Assembly (NCBI GenBank): GCA_029558955.1
Contig: JAKQCW010000279.1
Coordinates: forward strand, 1 to 40,337
Direction of reading: 5' to 3'
DNA length: 40,337 nucleotides
Source: Chloroflexota bacterium
Lineage (GTDB): Bacteria > Chloroflexota > Anaerolineae > JAAEKA01
Made by a program: the position numbers and the translations under genes. Of the stretch, positions 1-6,719 are shown piece by piece. Positions within the stretch are counted from its first letter, which is position 1. Each line of letters opens with the position of its first letter. The notes beneath the pieces were generated by a model. That model worked only from the letters and a program-made list of their open reading frames with translations. It was not told where the DNA came from and made no database searches.

Positions 1-1
1 C

Positions 2-37
2 TTCACCATGAGCTTCCACCGCTTCGACACGCCCTGA
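2..37 (+). CDS. possible C-terminal tail of a gene cut by the window edge
   Basis: One frame is open from the first bases to a TGA at 35-37 and would encode a short tail ending FHRFDTP. It would converge on the nitroreductase, whose stop lies 18 bases further on. The fragment is too short to identify and an open frame of this length could be chance. Confidence 0.3.
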   Translation, partial: FTMSFHRFDTP

Positions 38-55
38 TCCCCCGTCCCCCGGCCC

Positions 56-556
56 TCAGAACCCCTGCCAGTGAAGGACCTCCGCGAGCGGGCGCCGGCC
101 GCGCTCGGACGGGGCCGGCTCCGCGGGCACGCCCAGGGCCACCAGGCTGATGAGCGCGAGCGTGGCCGGCGCGCGGAGCGCCCGCTCGACGGCCGGGGCG
201 TAGGCCTTCCTGGCGCCGGCGATCCAGCAGGCCCCCAGGCCGAGCGCGGTGGCGCACAGCAGGATGTTCTGCGTGGCCGCCGCGCCGTCCTCCAGGGCGT
301 AGTCCGCGCCGCGCCGGCACAGCACGGCCACGCAGGCCGCGGCCTGGCCGAGGAAGCGGCCCGTGTCCACCAGGCGCCCGAGCTCCTTCAGCAGCCGCGG
401 GTCGGTCAGCACGGCGAACTCCCAGGGCTGCTCGGCCCGGGCGCTGGGGGCCAGCCGGGCAGCGTCCACCAGGCGCATGAGCGCCTCGCTGGGCACCGGA
501 TCGGCCTTGAAGGCTCGGCACGAGTACCGCCGGGCGAACAGCTCGAGCGCGTCCAT
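56..556 (-). CDS. nitroreductase family flavoprotein
   Basis: A 166-residue protein of the small nitroreductase family, FMN-dependent NAD(P)H oxidoreductases acting in the cytoplasm; the substrate is not predictable. Visible family features are the N-terminal RRYSCRAF stretch (the R-S-x-R FMN-binding pattern), LAPSARAEQPWEF (phosphate/FMN contact), and DGAAATQNILLCATALGLGACW, the usual dimer and cofactor region near residues 90-112. A GTG nine bases upstream is in frame, but GGGGAGG at 565-571 sits eight bases before the ATG at 556 and directly abuts that GTG, so the ATG is preferred. It is divergent from the membrane-protein gene at 653 and shares a 96-bp intergenic region with it. G+C and codon use match the other genes of the first 4.4 kb. 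Confidence 0.88.
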   Translation of the reverse strand: MDALELFARRYSCRAFKADPVPSEALMRLVDAARLAPSARAEQPWEFAVLTDPRLLKELGRLVDTGRFLGQAAACVAVLCRRGADYALEDGAAATQNILLCATALGLGACWIAGARKAYAPAVERALRAPATLALISLVALGVPAEPAPSERGRRPLAEVLHWQGF

Positions 557-652
557 GGCGTCCACCTCCCCGGAGCCCGTCCGGAACGCCGATCATGCTA
601 CCACGCATCGGGCTTGCTGCGGGCGCGCCCGGGGCCGTATCATCCGGCCCCC

Positions 653-1669
653 ATGGAGCCCACGCCGCGCCCCCCCCGCCGCTGGCTGCCCTGGCTGCTG
701 CTCGCGGCCCTGGGCGGCGGCGCGCTCGGCGCGGGCGGCGCGGCCGCCTGGCTGGCCTCCCCGGCCGGGGGCTACCTCGCGCTGCAGGCCGCCTCGGACG
801 CGGTCCACCGCGCGGTCGTGCTGGGCGTGCCGCTCTCGGCCGTGGCCCTGGTGCTCACCTGGACCCTGGGTGAGCTCGGCCGCTACCTGCGCTGGCCGCG
901 CCGCCTCGGCCGCGCGCTGGCGGCCCTCGGCCTGGCCGGCCTGTGCGGCCTGCCGGCCTTCGCCCTGGTCTACGATCGGGGCCTGGAGGCGCGCGGCCTG
1001 GCGGGGGCGCTCTTCCTGCCGCCCGAGCCGCCCGGGCCCGCCTCCGGTCCGGAGCGCGGCACCTACCGCGAGGAGGGCGCCGCCGCCCCGGGCCTGGCCA
1101 GCGCTCCGTTCGCGGACGGCAGCTACCTGACGCTCGAGCGCCGCAGCCTGGCCCGCAAGCGACCCGACGGGTCCTTCGCCTGGAGCCGCGCCCGCCCGGG
1201 CCCGCCGCCGGCCAGCCTGAGCCTGGCCGGCGGGCAGCTCGCCTACACCGGCCCGGGCCCGGACTTCCCCGACGACGTGCTCCTCGAGCTCTGCGACCCG
1301 GACAGCGGCCGCCTCGCGCTCCGGCTGCACGTGCTCGGCGCGTGGGCGAGCCCCGCGGTGCTCGACGGCCAGGCCTGGGTGTTCACCGCCTCCCGGCCCG
1401 CCACCTGCGAGGTCCACCGGGTGGAGCCGGGGGCGCCCGGGGCGCGCTGGGCGCGGCGCCTGCCCGGGCCCTGCGCCCCGCCGTCCCCGCGCCCGGCCGG
1501 CGACGCCCTCGAGATCGCCGCGGGTGGGGGGCTCTGGCGCCTGGCGCGCGCGGACGGCGCGGTCCTCTCGCGGGAGGCGGCCTGCGAGGCGCCGGCCCGC
1601 TGGCGGGTTGCCTGCCGCGACGGCCAGGTGGTAGCGTGGGTGCCGCCCAGCGAGGAGCGCCAGCCGTGA
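653..1669 (+). CDS. membrane-anchored protein with a possible beta-propeller-like exported domain
   Basis: A 338-residue protein without a recognised family. The N-terminus is basic (PRPPRRW) and followed by a hydrophobic segment (about residues 12-33). Two more hydrophobic segments lie near residues 50-66 and 85-105. The remaining ~230 residues are soluble and built of short strands such as FADGSYLTLERRSL and SLAGGQLAYTG, with several cysteines (CDP, TCEV, GPCAP, EAACE, VACRD). This resembles PQQ- or WD-like repeats, but that is only an impression. The stop overlaps the next start (GTGA at 1666-1669), so it is translationally coupled to the TPR gene. The ATG at 653 was chosen because it precedes the first hydrophobic segment; no strong ribosome binding site is visible. 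Confidence 0.65.
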   Translation: MEPTPRPPRRWLPWLLLAALGGGALGAGGAAAWLASPAGGYLALQAASDAVHRAVVLGVPLSAVALVLTWTLGELGRYLRWPRRLGRALAALGLAGLCGLPAFALVYDRGLEARGLAGALFLPPEPPGPASGPERGTYREEGAAAPGLASAPFADGSYLTLERRSLARKRPDGSFAWSRARPGPPPASLSLAGGQLAYTGPGPDFPDDVLLELCDPDSGRLALRLHVLGAWASPAVLDGQAWVFTASRPATCEVHRVEPGAPGARWARRLPGPCAPPSPRPAGDALEIAAGGGLWRLARADGAVLSREAACEAPARWRVACRDGQVVAWVPPSEERQP

Positions 1670-2469
1670 GCGACGCCCCCCAGCGCGACATGTTCTCGGG
1701 CCCCCTGGAGACCGCCCGGCAGCTCAAGGAGCGCCGGCGTTTCGGGGAGGCGGAGCGGATCCTCACCCAGGCCCTGTCGGCCACGCCCGCCGACAGGCAG
1801 CTCAAGGCCTCGCTGGCGGACCTCTACTACCGCACCGACCGACCGCGCGAGGCCATCCAGCTCGCCGGGGCCATGCTGCGGGAGGATCCCGACGACCCGC
1901 GCGCCCTGGTGGTCATGGGCAACGCCCTGCTCCAGCGCAAGAAGCCGCGCGAGGCGCTGGAGTACTTCCGCCTGGCGCTGGAGGTCGCCCCGACCGACTA
2001 CCTGTGGCTGCGCCTGGCGCGCTGCCACCTGAGGCTGCGCGAGCCCGGCGAGGCCGCGCGCGCGCTGGACGAAGCCGAGCGGCTGGCCGCGGAGCGGCCC
2101 CAGGCCCTCCGGCTCCGCGCCGAGCTGGCCCGGCTGCAGAACGACGGGGCGGGCGAGCGGCGGGTGCTCGAGCGCGCGGCCCGGGCGGCGCCGGCCGACC
2201 TGCAGGGCTTCTTCCTGTTCGTCTGGCCGCTCCTCGCCGACCTGCCGCCCCGCCGCGCGGCGCTCGCCAGCCAGCGCCTGCGGGAGGCGCCGGGCCAGGA
2301 GCGCAACCCGCACCTGCTGCTGTTCGAGGTGGAGCAGCACCTCGAGAGCGGCGACCAGGCCGCCGCCCGCGAGCGGCTCGAGGGGCTGATGCGCCAGGAG
2401 CTCGACGCGCCGACACGCCAGCGGGCCGAGGAGCTCGCGCGGCGGGCCGCCCGCGGGGAGACGCCATGA
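1666..2469 (+). CDS. tetratricopeptide repeat protein
   Basis: A 267-residue soluble protein made largely of TPR helices, a protein-interaction scaffold. Recognisable repeats include the segments around ADLYYRTDRPREAIQLA, MGNALLQRKKPREALEYFRLALEVAP and LARCHLRLREPGEAARALDEAE, with the usual Gly/Ala/Pro spacing near residues 20-150. The C-terminal part (DQAAARERLEGL) returns to a TPR-like pattern. The GTG at 1666 overlaps the preceding stop and is preferred on coupling; an in-frame ATG at 1690 is the alternative. Its stop overlaps the ATG of the ThiF-like gene (ATGA, 2466-2469). The partner is unknown; the coupling suggests it works with the membrane protein before it or is simply co-expressed with the sigma factor. 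Confidence 0.85.
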   Translation: MSDAPQRDMFSGPLETARQLKERRRFGEAERILTQALSATPADRQLKASLADLYYRTDRPREAIQLAGAMLREDPDDPRALVVMGNALLQRKKPREALEYFRLALEVAPTDYLWLRLARCHLRLREPGEAARALDEAERLAAERPQALRLRAELARLQNDGAGERRVLERAARAAPADLQGFFLFVWPLLADLPPRRAALASQRLREAPGQERNPHLLLFEVEQHLESGDQAAARERLEGLMRQELDAPTRQRAEELARRAARGETP

Positions 2470-3239
2470 GCGACGATCGCTACAGCCGCCAGAGCCTGTT
2501 CGCCCCCATCGGGCAGGCGGGCCAGCAGCGCATCCGCGCGAGCCAGGTCGTGCTGCTCGGCTGCGGGGCGCTCGGCTCCACGCTGGCGAACGCGCTGGTG
2601 CGCGCCGGCGTGGGCCGCCTGACCATCATCGACGCGGACCGCCTGGAGCTCTCGAACCTGCAGCGCCAGACGCTGTTCGACGAGGCCCAGGCGGCCGCGC
2701 GCGCCCCCAAGGCGGAGGCGGCCCGCGACCGGCTGCGGCAGATCAACGCTCAGGTCGAGATCGTCGCGCGCGTCGAGCGGGCCGGGCCGGACAACATCGC
2801 CCGGCTGGTGGGCCGCCCGGATGTGGTCCTGGACGCGACCGACAACTTCGCCACCCGCTACCTGCTCAACGACCTGTGCGTGCGCGACGGGCTCCCCTGG
2901 ATCTACGGCGGCTGCGCCGCGGCCTACGGGGTGTGCATGCCCATCCTGCCGCACGAGACGCCGTGCCTGCGCTGCCTGTTCCCCACGCCGCCCCCGCCCG
3001 AGCACGCGCCCACCGCCGACACCGTGGGCATCCTCGGGCCCATCGCGCACGCGGTGGCCTCGCTGCAGGCGGCCGAGGCGCTGAAGCTCCTCAGCGGGAA
3101 CCGCCAGGCGGTGCGCCCGGTGCTGTACACGCTGGACCTGTGGGAGGGCCACCTGGCCTCGGTGCGCCTGCCGGGTCCGGAGCCGGACTGCCCCTGCTGC
3201 GGCGCCGGCCGCTACGACCACCTCGGGGGGTGCGCGTGA
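2466..3239 (+). CDS. ThiF/MoeB/HesA family E1-like adenylyltransferase
   Basis: A 257-residue member of the E1-like family that adenylates the C-terminus of ubiquitin-fold sulfur carriers (ThiS, MoaD) in thiamin or molybdopterin synthesis. The Rossmann nucleotide loop is GCGALGSTLANAL (about residues 35-47), followed by the acidic IDADRLELSNLQRQ segment, the DATDNF motif and two zinc-binding pairs, CLRC and CPCC. Length fits ThiF/MoeB (about 250). The position where ThiF and MoeB carry a conserved cysteine (T-C-x-x-A-G) reads T183-A184-D185-T-V-G, so the thioester or persulfide cysteine is missing. Adenylation could still occur. It overlaps both neighbours by four bases. No carrier protein gene is next to it, so the pathway cannot be assigned. 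Confidence 0.88.
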   Translation: MSDDRYSRQSLFAPIGQAGQQRIRASQVVLLGCGALGSTLANALVRAGVGRLTIIDADRLELSNLQRQTLFDEAQAAARAPKAEAARDRLRQINAQVEIVARVERAGPDNIARLVGRPDVVLDATDNFATRYLLNDLCVRDGLPWIYGGCAAAYGVCMPILPHETPCLRCLFPTPPPPEHAPTADTVGILGPIAHAVASLQAAEALKLLSGNRQAVRPVLYTLDLWEGHLASVRLPGPEPDCPCCGAGRYDHLGGCA

Positions 3240-4915
3240 AACCGGCGGGCAAGAGCGCGCGGGTCGAGGAGGTGCTCGACGCCCTGGCGCACAGGGCGCA
3301 ACCCGGCGGCGCCGTGCGCCTGTCCGACCTCGCCTGCCTGCTGCCCGAGGGGCTGACGGTCGAGGAGACCACGGCGCTCATCGAGGCGCTCGAGCGGCGC
3401 GGCATCAAGGTGGCCGACCGCGCCCCGGCGGCCCGGGCCGCCGGGGGCCGCGGCGAGCGGCCGCTGCTGACCCGCGAGGAGGAGGTCGCCCTGGCCCGCG
3501 AGATCCGCGCCGGCCAGCAGCGCCGCCTGGCCGTGGCCCTGCGCTGGCCCCAGACCGCGCGCAACGTCCGGCGCCGGGCGGACCAGGTGCGGGCGGGCGT
3601 CTGCCGGGTGTGGGACGTGCTGGCCGACTACGAGGGCACCCACCCGGACGAGGACGAGGACCAGGCCGAGCGCGAGCTCCAGGCCGTGGGCCAGGAGCTC
3701 GGTGGCCTGCTGGCCGAGCAGCGCGCCGCGCGCGCCCGCCTGGAGCGGCACCTGGCCCGCCTGCGCCGCGCCCGGAGGGGTGCCCCGGCGGGGGGCGAGG
3801 ATCCCGCCGCGGCGTCGCGCGCCGAGGTGGCCGCCGTCCAGGCGCGCATCACCGCGGTGCTCGGCCGGCTGGACTACCGCGAGGGGACCCTGGAGGCCAT
3901 CTTCAAGGAGATCCTGCGGCTCTCGGGCCTGGCCGAGTCGGCCCGCCGGCAGCTCGAGCAGCTCGAGCGCCGGCACGCGCTGCCCGCCGGCAGCCTGGCC
4001 GGGGGAGCGGGGCCGGCCCCTGGCTGGGAGCGCAACCTCCGGGCATGGGGCGTGCCGGCCACCCAGGCGGCCGAGCTCAAGGCCCGGATCAAGGCCCAGC
4101 TGCGCCTGCTGCACCTCGGCCCGCGCCGGTCCGGCCTCGACCCGGCGGAGCTCGGCGCGCTGGCCGAGGAGCTCCGGCAGGCCTCCCGCCAGACCGACCG
4201 CGCCCGCCAGACCCTGGTCGAGGCCAACCAGCGCCTGGTCATCGGCATCGCCCGGCGCTACCCGCACCACCACATGGACTTCGTCGATCTGGTCCAGGAG
4301 GGCAACCTGGGCCTGATGCGGGCGGTGGACAAGTTCGATCCCGACCGCGGCTACAAGTTCAGCACTTACGCCACCTGGTGGATCCGCCAGGCGGTCAGCC
4401 GCGCCGTCTCCGACCAGGGGCGCACCATCCGTCTGCCGGTGCATATGAGCGAAAAGCTGCTCAAGCTGCGCCGTACCAGCCAGGAGATGGAACAGACCCT
4501 GGGCCGCGAGCCGACCCCGGAAGAGCTGGCCGAGGCGCTGGATCTGCCGGCGGAACGGGTGCATCGCTACCTGCGCACCGCGGTGCGCCCCCTGTCGTTG
4601 GAACAACCGGTGGGCGAAGAGGAAGAGAGCACGCTGGGCCAGTTCATCGAGGACGACCACAGCCCCGAACCCTCGGAGCGGGCCGAGCAGTCGCTGCTGC
4701 GCGAAAAGCTGGATGACCTGCTGGACACCTTGCAGCCGCGCGAGGAGCGGATTCTGCGCCTGCGCTACGGCCTGCTGGATGGCCATACCTACACCCTGCA
4801 AGAGGTTGGCGAGATGTTCGGCCTGACCCGCGAGCGCATCCGTCAGATCGAGCAAGAGGCGCTGGCCCGGCTGCGTCACCCCAGCCGCAGCCGCCAACTG
4901 CGCGATTATCTCTAG
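3236..4915 (+). CDS. rpoD: RpoD-type sigma-70 factor, apparently chimeric
   Basis: A 559-residue primary-type sigma factor reading from a GTG that overlaps the previous stop (GTGA). Residues 1-60 resemble region 1.1. A region 1.2 helix (LTREEEVALAREIRAGQ) is followed by a long acidic and coiled segment typical of the non-conserved region found in proteobacterial RpoD. Region 2 follows (VDLVQEGNLGLMRAVDKF, YKFSTYATWWIRQA), then region 3 (GREPTPEELAEALDL) and region 4 (EERILRLRYGLLDG, GLTRERIRQIEQEALARL, ending RSRQLRDYL). The N-terminal ~365 residues and C-terminal ~155 residues differ in base composition, codon choice and phylogenetic style; the C-terminal half reads like Chloroflexota group-1 sigma factors. 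The frame is intact across the switch because region 2 DNA is so conserved. Treat the product as unverified until the junction is checked. Confidence 0.8.
   Translation: MKPAGKSARVEEVLDALAHRAQPGGAVRLSDLACLLPEGLTVEETTALIEALERRGIKVADRAPAARAAGGRGERPLLTREEEVALAREIRAGQQRRLAVALRWPQTARNVRRRADQVRAGVCRVWDVLADYEGTHPDEDEDQAERELQAVGQELGGLLAEQRAARARLERHLARLRRARRGAPAGGEDPAAASRAEVAAVQARITAVLGRLDYREGTLEAIFKEILRLSGLAESARRQLEQLERRHALPAGSLAGGAGPAPGWERNLRAWGVPATQAAELKARIKAQLRLLHLGPRRSGLDPAELGALAEELRQASRQTDRARQTLVEANQRLVIGIARRYPHHHMDFVDLVQEGNLGLMRAVDKFDPDRGYKFSTYATWWIRQAVSRAVSDQGRTIRLPVHMSEKLLKLRRTSQEMEQTLGREPTPEELAEALDLPAERVHRYLRTAVRPLSLEQPVGEEEESTLGQFIEDDHSPEPSERAEQSLLREKLDDLLDTLQPREERILRLRYGLLDGHTYTLQEVGEMFGLTRERIRQIEQEALARLRHPSRSRQLRDYL
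4330..4440. other. likely chimeric junction between two genomes
   Basis: Upstream the sequence has near-exclusive GAG, CTC, CGC and CGG codons and very high G+C. From about 4431 onward CGT, GAA, TTG and CAA codons become common and G+C falls. The change lies within sigma region 2.3-2.4 and the following linker (YKFSTYATWW to VHMSEKLLKL). This is among the most conserved stretches of bacterial protein-coding DNA, so it is a likely place for an assembler to join two organisms. Gene content also changes here. A natural recombination inside rpoD is possible but less likely. Confidence 0.7.
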
Positions 4916-4925
4916 AGAGCACCCG

Positions 4926-5204
4926 ATGACGCGACGCAAAAACGCCGACCGGCCGGTCGATCAGGAAACGCAGAAGCCCCCAGCGCGGATTGCCCGGCGC
5001 AAACGCCGCAAACCCTCCGGCGCCCGGCCGCAGCAGCCATCTGCACGCGCGCTGCACGGCGGCGACTCCTCCCCGGAACGTTACGATGGCTCACGATCCC
5101 CGGCCGACACGATGAAGATCAGCCGGGCCCCGCGGCCGGCCGAACGTCCACCGGCCAACCCCAACGTGTTCAGCTATACCTTCACCATCTGGAAAAGCTC
5201 TTGA
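4926..5204 (+). CDS. small basic protein of unknown function downstream of rpoD
   Basis: A 92-residue protein that starts 10 bases after the sigma-factor stop, with a weak AGAGAG about nine bases before the ATG. The N-terminal two thirds are basic and probably disordered (RIARRKRRKP, many Pro and Ser). The C-terminus is more ordered and hydrophobic (NPNVFSYTFTIWK). I do not recognise a family. The short spacing suggests cotranscription with the sigma factor. It converges on the HAD phosphatase gene with only 16 bases between the stops. It could be a real lineage-specific protein or a chance reading frame in GC-rich DNA. Confidence 0.5.
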   Translation: MTRRKNADRPVDQETQKPPARIARRKRRKPSGARPQQPSARALHGGDSSPERYDGSRSPADTMKISRAPRPAERPPANPNVFSYTFTIWKSS

Positions 5205-5220
5205 GCGCGCCGCGCGGCCA

Positions 5221-5901
5221 TCAATAGAAATTAACCACGGACCAGCCTCTGGCCAACGCTGTCTGGCGCAGCCGGCGGTCGGGGTTGACGGCCACAGGAA
5301 AACCCACCATCTCCAGCAGGGGTAGATCATCGATGCTGTCGGTGTAGAAGTAGCTGCGACGCAGGTCCACCCCATGCGACTGGGCGTAGGCCTGCGCGGC
5401 GTCCAGCTTGCCCTGGCCGTAGACCATCGGCTCCAGCAGCCGGCCGGTGAAGCGCCCATAGATGACCTCGAAGCGGGTGGCCATCACATCCTCATTGCCC
5501 ATGCCCAGATGCTCGGCCAGCTCCGCGGCCGTGTAGTTGGGTGACGCGGTGATCAACGCCACCCGATGCCCCAGCCGGCGATGGCCCTCGACCCAGCGCC
5601 GCCCCTCTTCGGTGACGTAGTCGATCAGGTGTTCCTGAAACCACCGGCGGGTGTAGGCGATGCGTTCAGCCTCGGAGTGGCCGGCGAGCTCGCGCACGAT
5701 CTGGCGCGTGGTTTCGATCATGTCCAGCCGGCCCATCTTGTAGCGCAGCAAGGCCGACAAGGCGCGCATGGCGTCGCCCCAGGCCAGCTCGCCGCGCTTG
5801 CGCATGTAGCGCGCCATCAAGACCGCGGAGCTGGCGCTCAGCAGGGTCTTGTCCATGTCGAAAAATGCCGCGATGGCGTTGGACTGGGCGTTGCTGTTCA
5901 T
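5221..5901 (-). CDS. HAD superfamily IB (SerB-like) phosphatase
   Basis: A 226-residue cytoplasmic phosphohydrolase of the HAD-IB subfamily, related to phosphoserine phosphatase. Motif I is FFDMDKTLL (nucleophile D, residues about 13-21), motif II is ALITASP, the motif III lysine is in YGQGKLDAA, and motif IV is YFYTDSIDDLPLL (metal-binding aspartates). Length and the helical cap (MARYMRKRGELAWGDAM) fit the TIGR01490-type group, whose members act on small phosphomonoesters or lipid headgroups; the substrate is not known here. The ATG at 5901 has AGGAACAGG just upstream, and longer in-frame extensions are not needed. It is divergent from the decarboxylase-like gene at 6018, sharing a ~116-bp control region, which hints at a common lipid-related role. 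Confidence 0.88.
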   Translation of the reverse strand: MNSNAQSNAIAAFFDMDKTLLSASSAVLMARYMRKRGELAWGDAMRALSALLRYKMGRLDMIETTRQIVRELAGHSEAERIAYTRRWFQEHLIDYVTEEGRRWVEGHRRLGHRVALITASPNYTAAELAEHLGMGNEDVMATRFEVIYGRFTGRLLEPMVYGQGKLDAAQAYAQSHGVDLRRSYFYTDSIDDLPLLEMVGFPVAVNPDRRLRQTALARGWSVVNFY

Positions 5902-6017
5902 GAAACCTGTTCCTGAGTGCAAGATTGACATGCCTGTCTGAGTATGGAATAATTCGTGGCACAACCATACCCGCTGGCCACCGCTTTGTCTGTGGACAGC
6001 ATTCCGGTCGAGATGCG

Positions 6018-6719
6018 ATGACAGCCAAGAACCAAGCAGCAGCACCCGCTGAACTCACCGATGATCCCATTTCCGCCCTGGAGCAGGGGGGCGGCCTGTT
6101 GAGCCTGCTGGCCGCGTTGGCCCTGGCCGGCCTGGTGGGCTGGCAGCGCCGGCGCGGCGCGGCCTGGCCGGCGCTGCTGGCCGCGGCGCTGGCCGGCCTG
6201 GCAGCCGTTCTCTGGACCTTCCGCAGCCCAGCGCGCCGCGCGCCGGCCGATCCCGACCTGGCGCTGGCGCCGTGCGACGGCGACGTCATCGCCGTGACCG
6301 AGGTGCAGGAGCCCCGCTTCCTCAAAGCCGCGGCCTGGCAGATCACGGTGCGCCTGCACCCCGGCCATGTGCAGGTGGTGCGCGCCCCGGTCGGCGGGGT
6401 CGTGCGGCTCCGGCGCTATCTGCCGGCCGGGCAGGAGGGCCAACGGGACGACGCGCTGCTGCTGGGCGTGCAGCAAGGCCAAGGCAGCCGGGTCTTGCTC
6501 AGGCTTCAGGCCAGCGGCCTCTGGCGCCGTCTGCCCACCTACGTCGGCCGGCGCATCATCCTGCTGCCTGACCTGGAGGACACGCTCCAGCCAGGCCAGG
6601 TCAGCGGACACCTGCCGCTGGGCGGCGAGGTGCAGATCTACCTCCCCCAAACCGGCCGCCTAGCCATTGCCCAGGGACAACGCCTGCGCGGCGGGGAGAC
6701 GATTCTGGCCCGGCTCTGA
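6018..6719 (+). CDS. phosphatidylserine decarboxylase-like protein, probable pseudoenzyme
   Basis: A 233-residue membrane protein resembling the short Psd/archaetidylserine decarboxylase family. Two hydrophobic segments (about residues 26-42 and 49-67) precede TFRSPARRAP, which matches the family FFRDP-R-P motif. APCDGDV matches PADG (catalytic Asp kept as D87), and HVQVVRAPVGG matches DVHVNRAPVSG. The C-terminus LPLGGEVQIYLP with GGETILAR matches the RFGS-V-LP and GE-I-R endings. Active enzymes cut themselves at the Gly-Ser bond to make a pyruvoyl group and use an Asp-His-Ser triad. Here the His is Q119 and the cleavage Ser is G203. Self-cleavage and decarboxylation therefore look impossible. 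Its last 60 bases overlap the 3' end of convergent cimA. Confidence 0.78.
   Translation: MTAKNQAAAPAELTDDPISALEQGGGLLSLLAALALAGLVGWQRRRGAAWPALLAAALAGLAAVLWTFRSPARRAPADPDLALAPCDGDVIAVTEVQEPRFLKAAAWQITVRLHPGHVQVVRAPVGGVVRLRRYLPAGQEGQRDDALLLGVQQGQGSRVLLRLQASGLWRRLPTYVGRRIILLPDLEDTLQPGQVSGHLPLGGEVQIYLPQTGRLAIAQGQRLRGGETILARL

Noticed and set aside
3212..4939. 575-codon minus-strand frame opposite the sigma factor
   Set aside because: Shadow of the sigma gene; the sigma motifs on the other strand are unmistakable.
6018..6719. Active phosphatidylserine decarboxylase
   Set aside because: The Gly-Ser cleavage site and catalytic histidine are replaced, so only a family-level call is justified.
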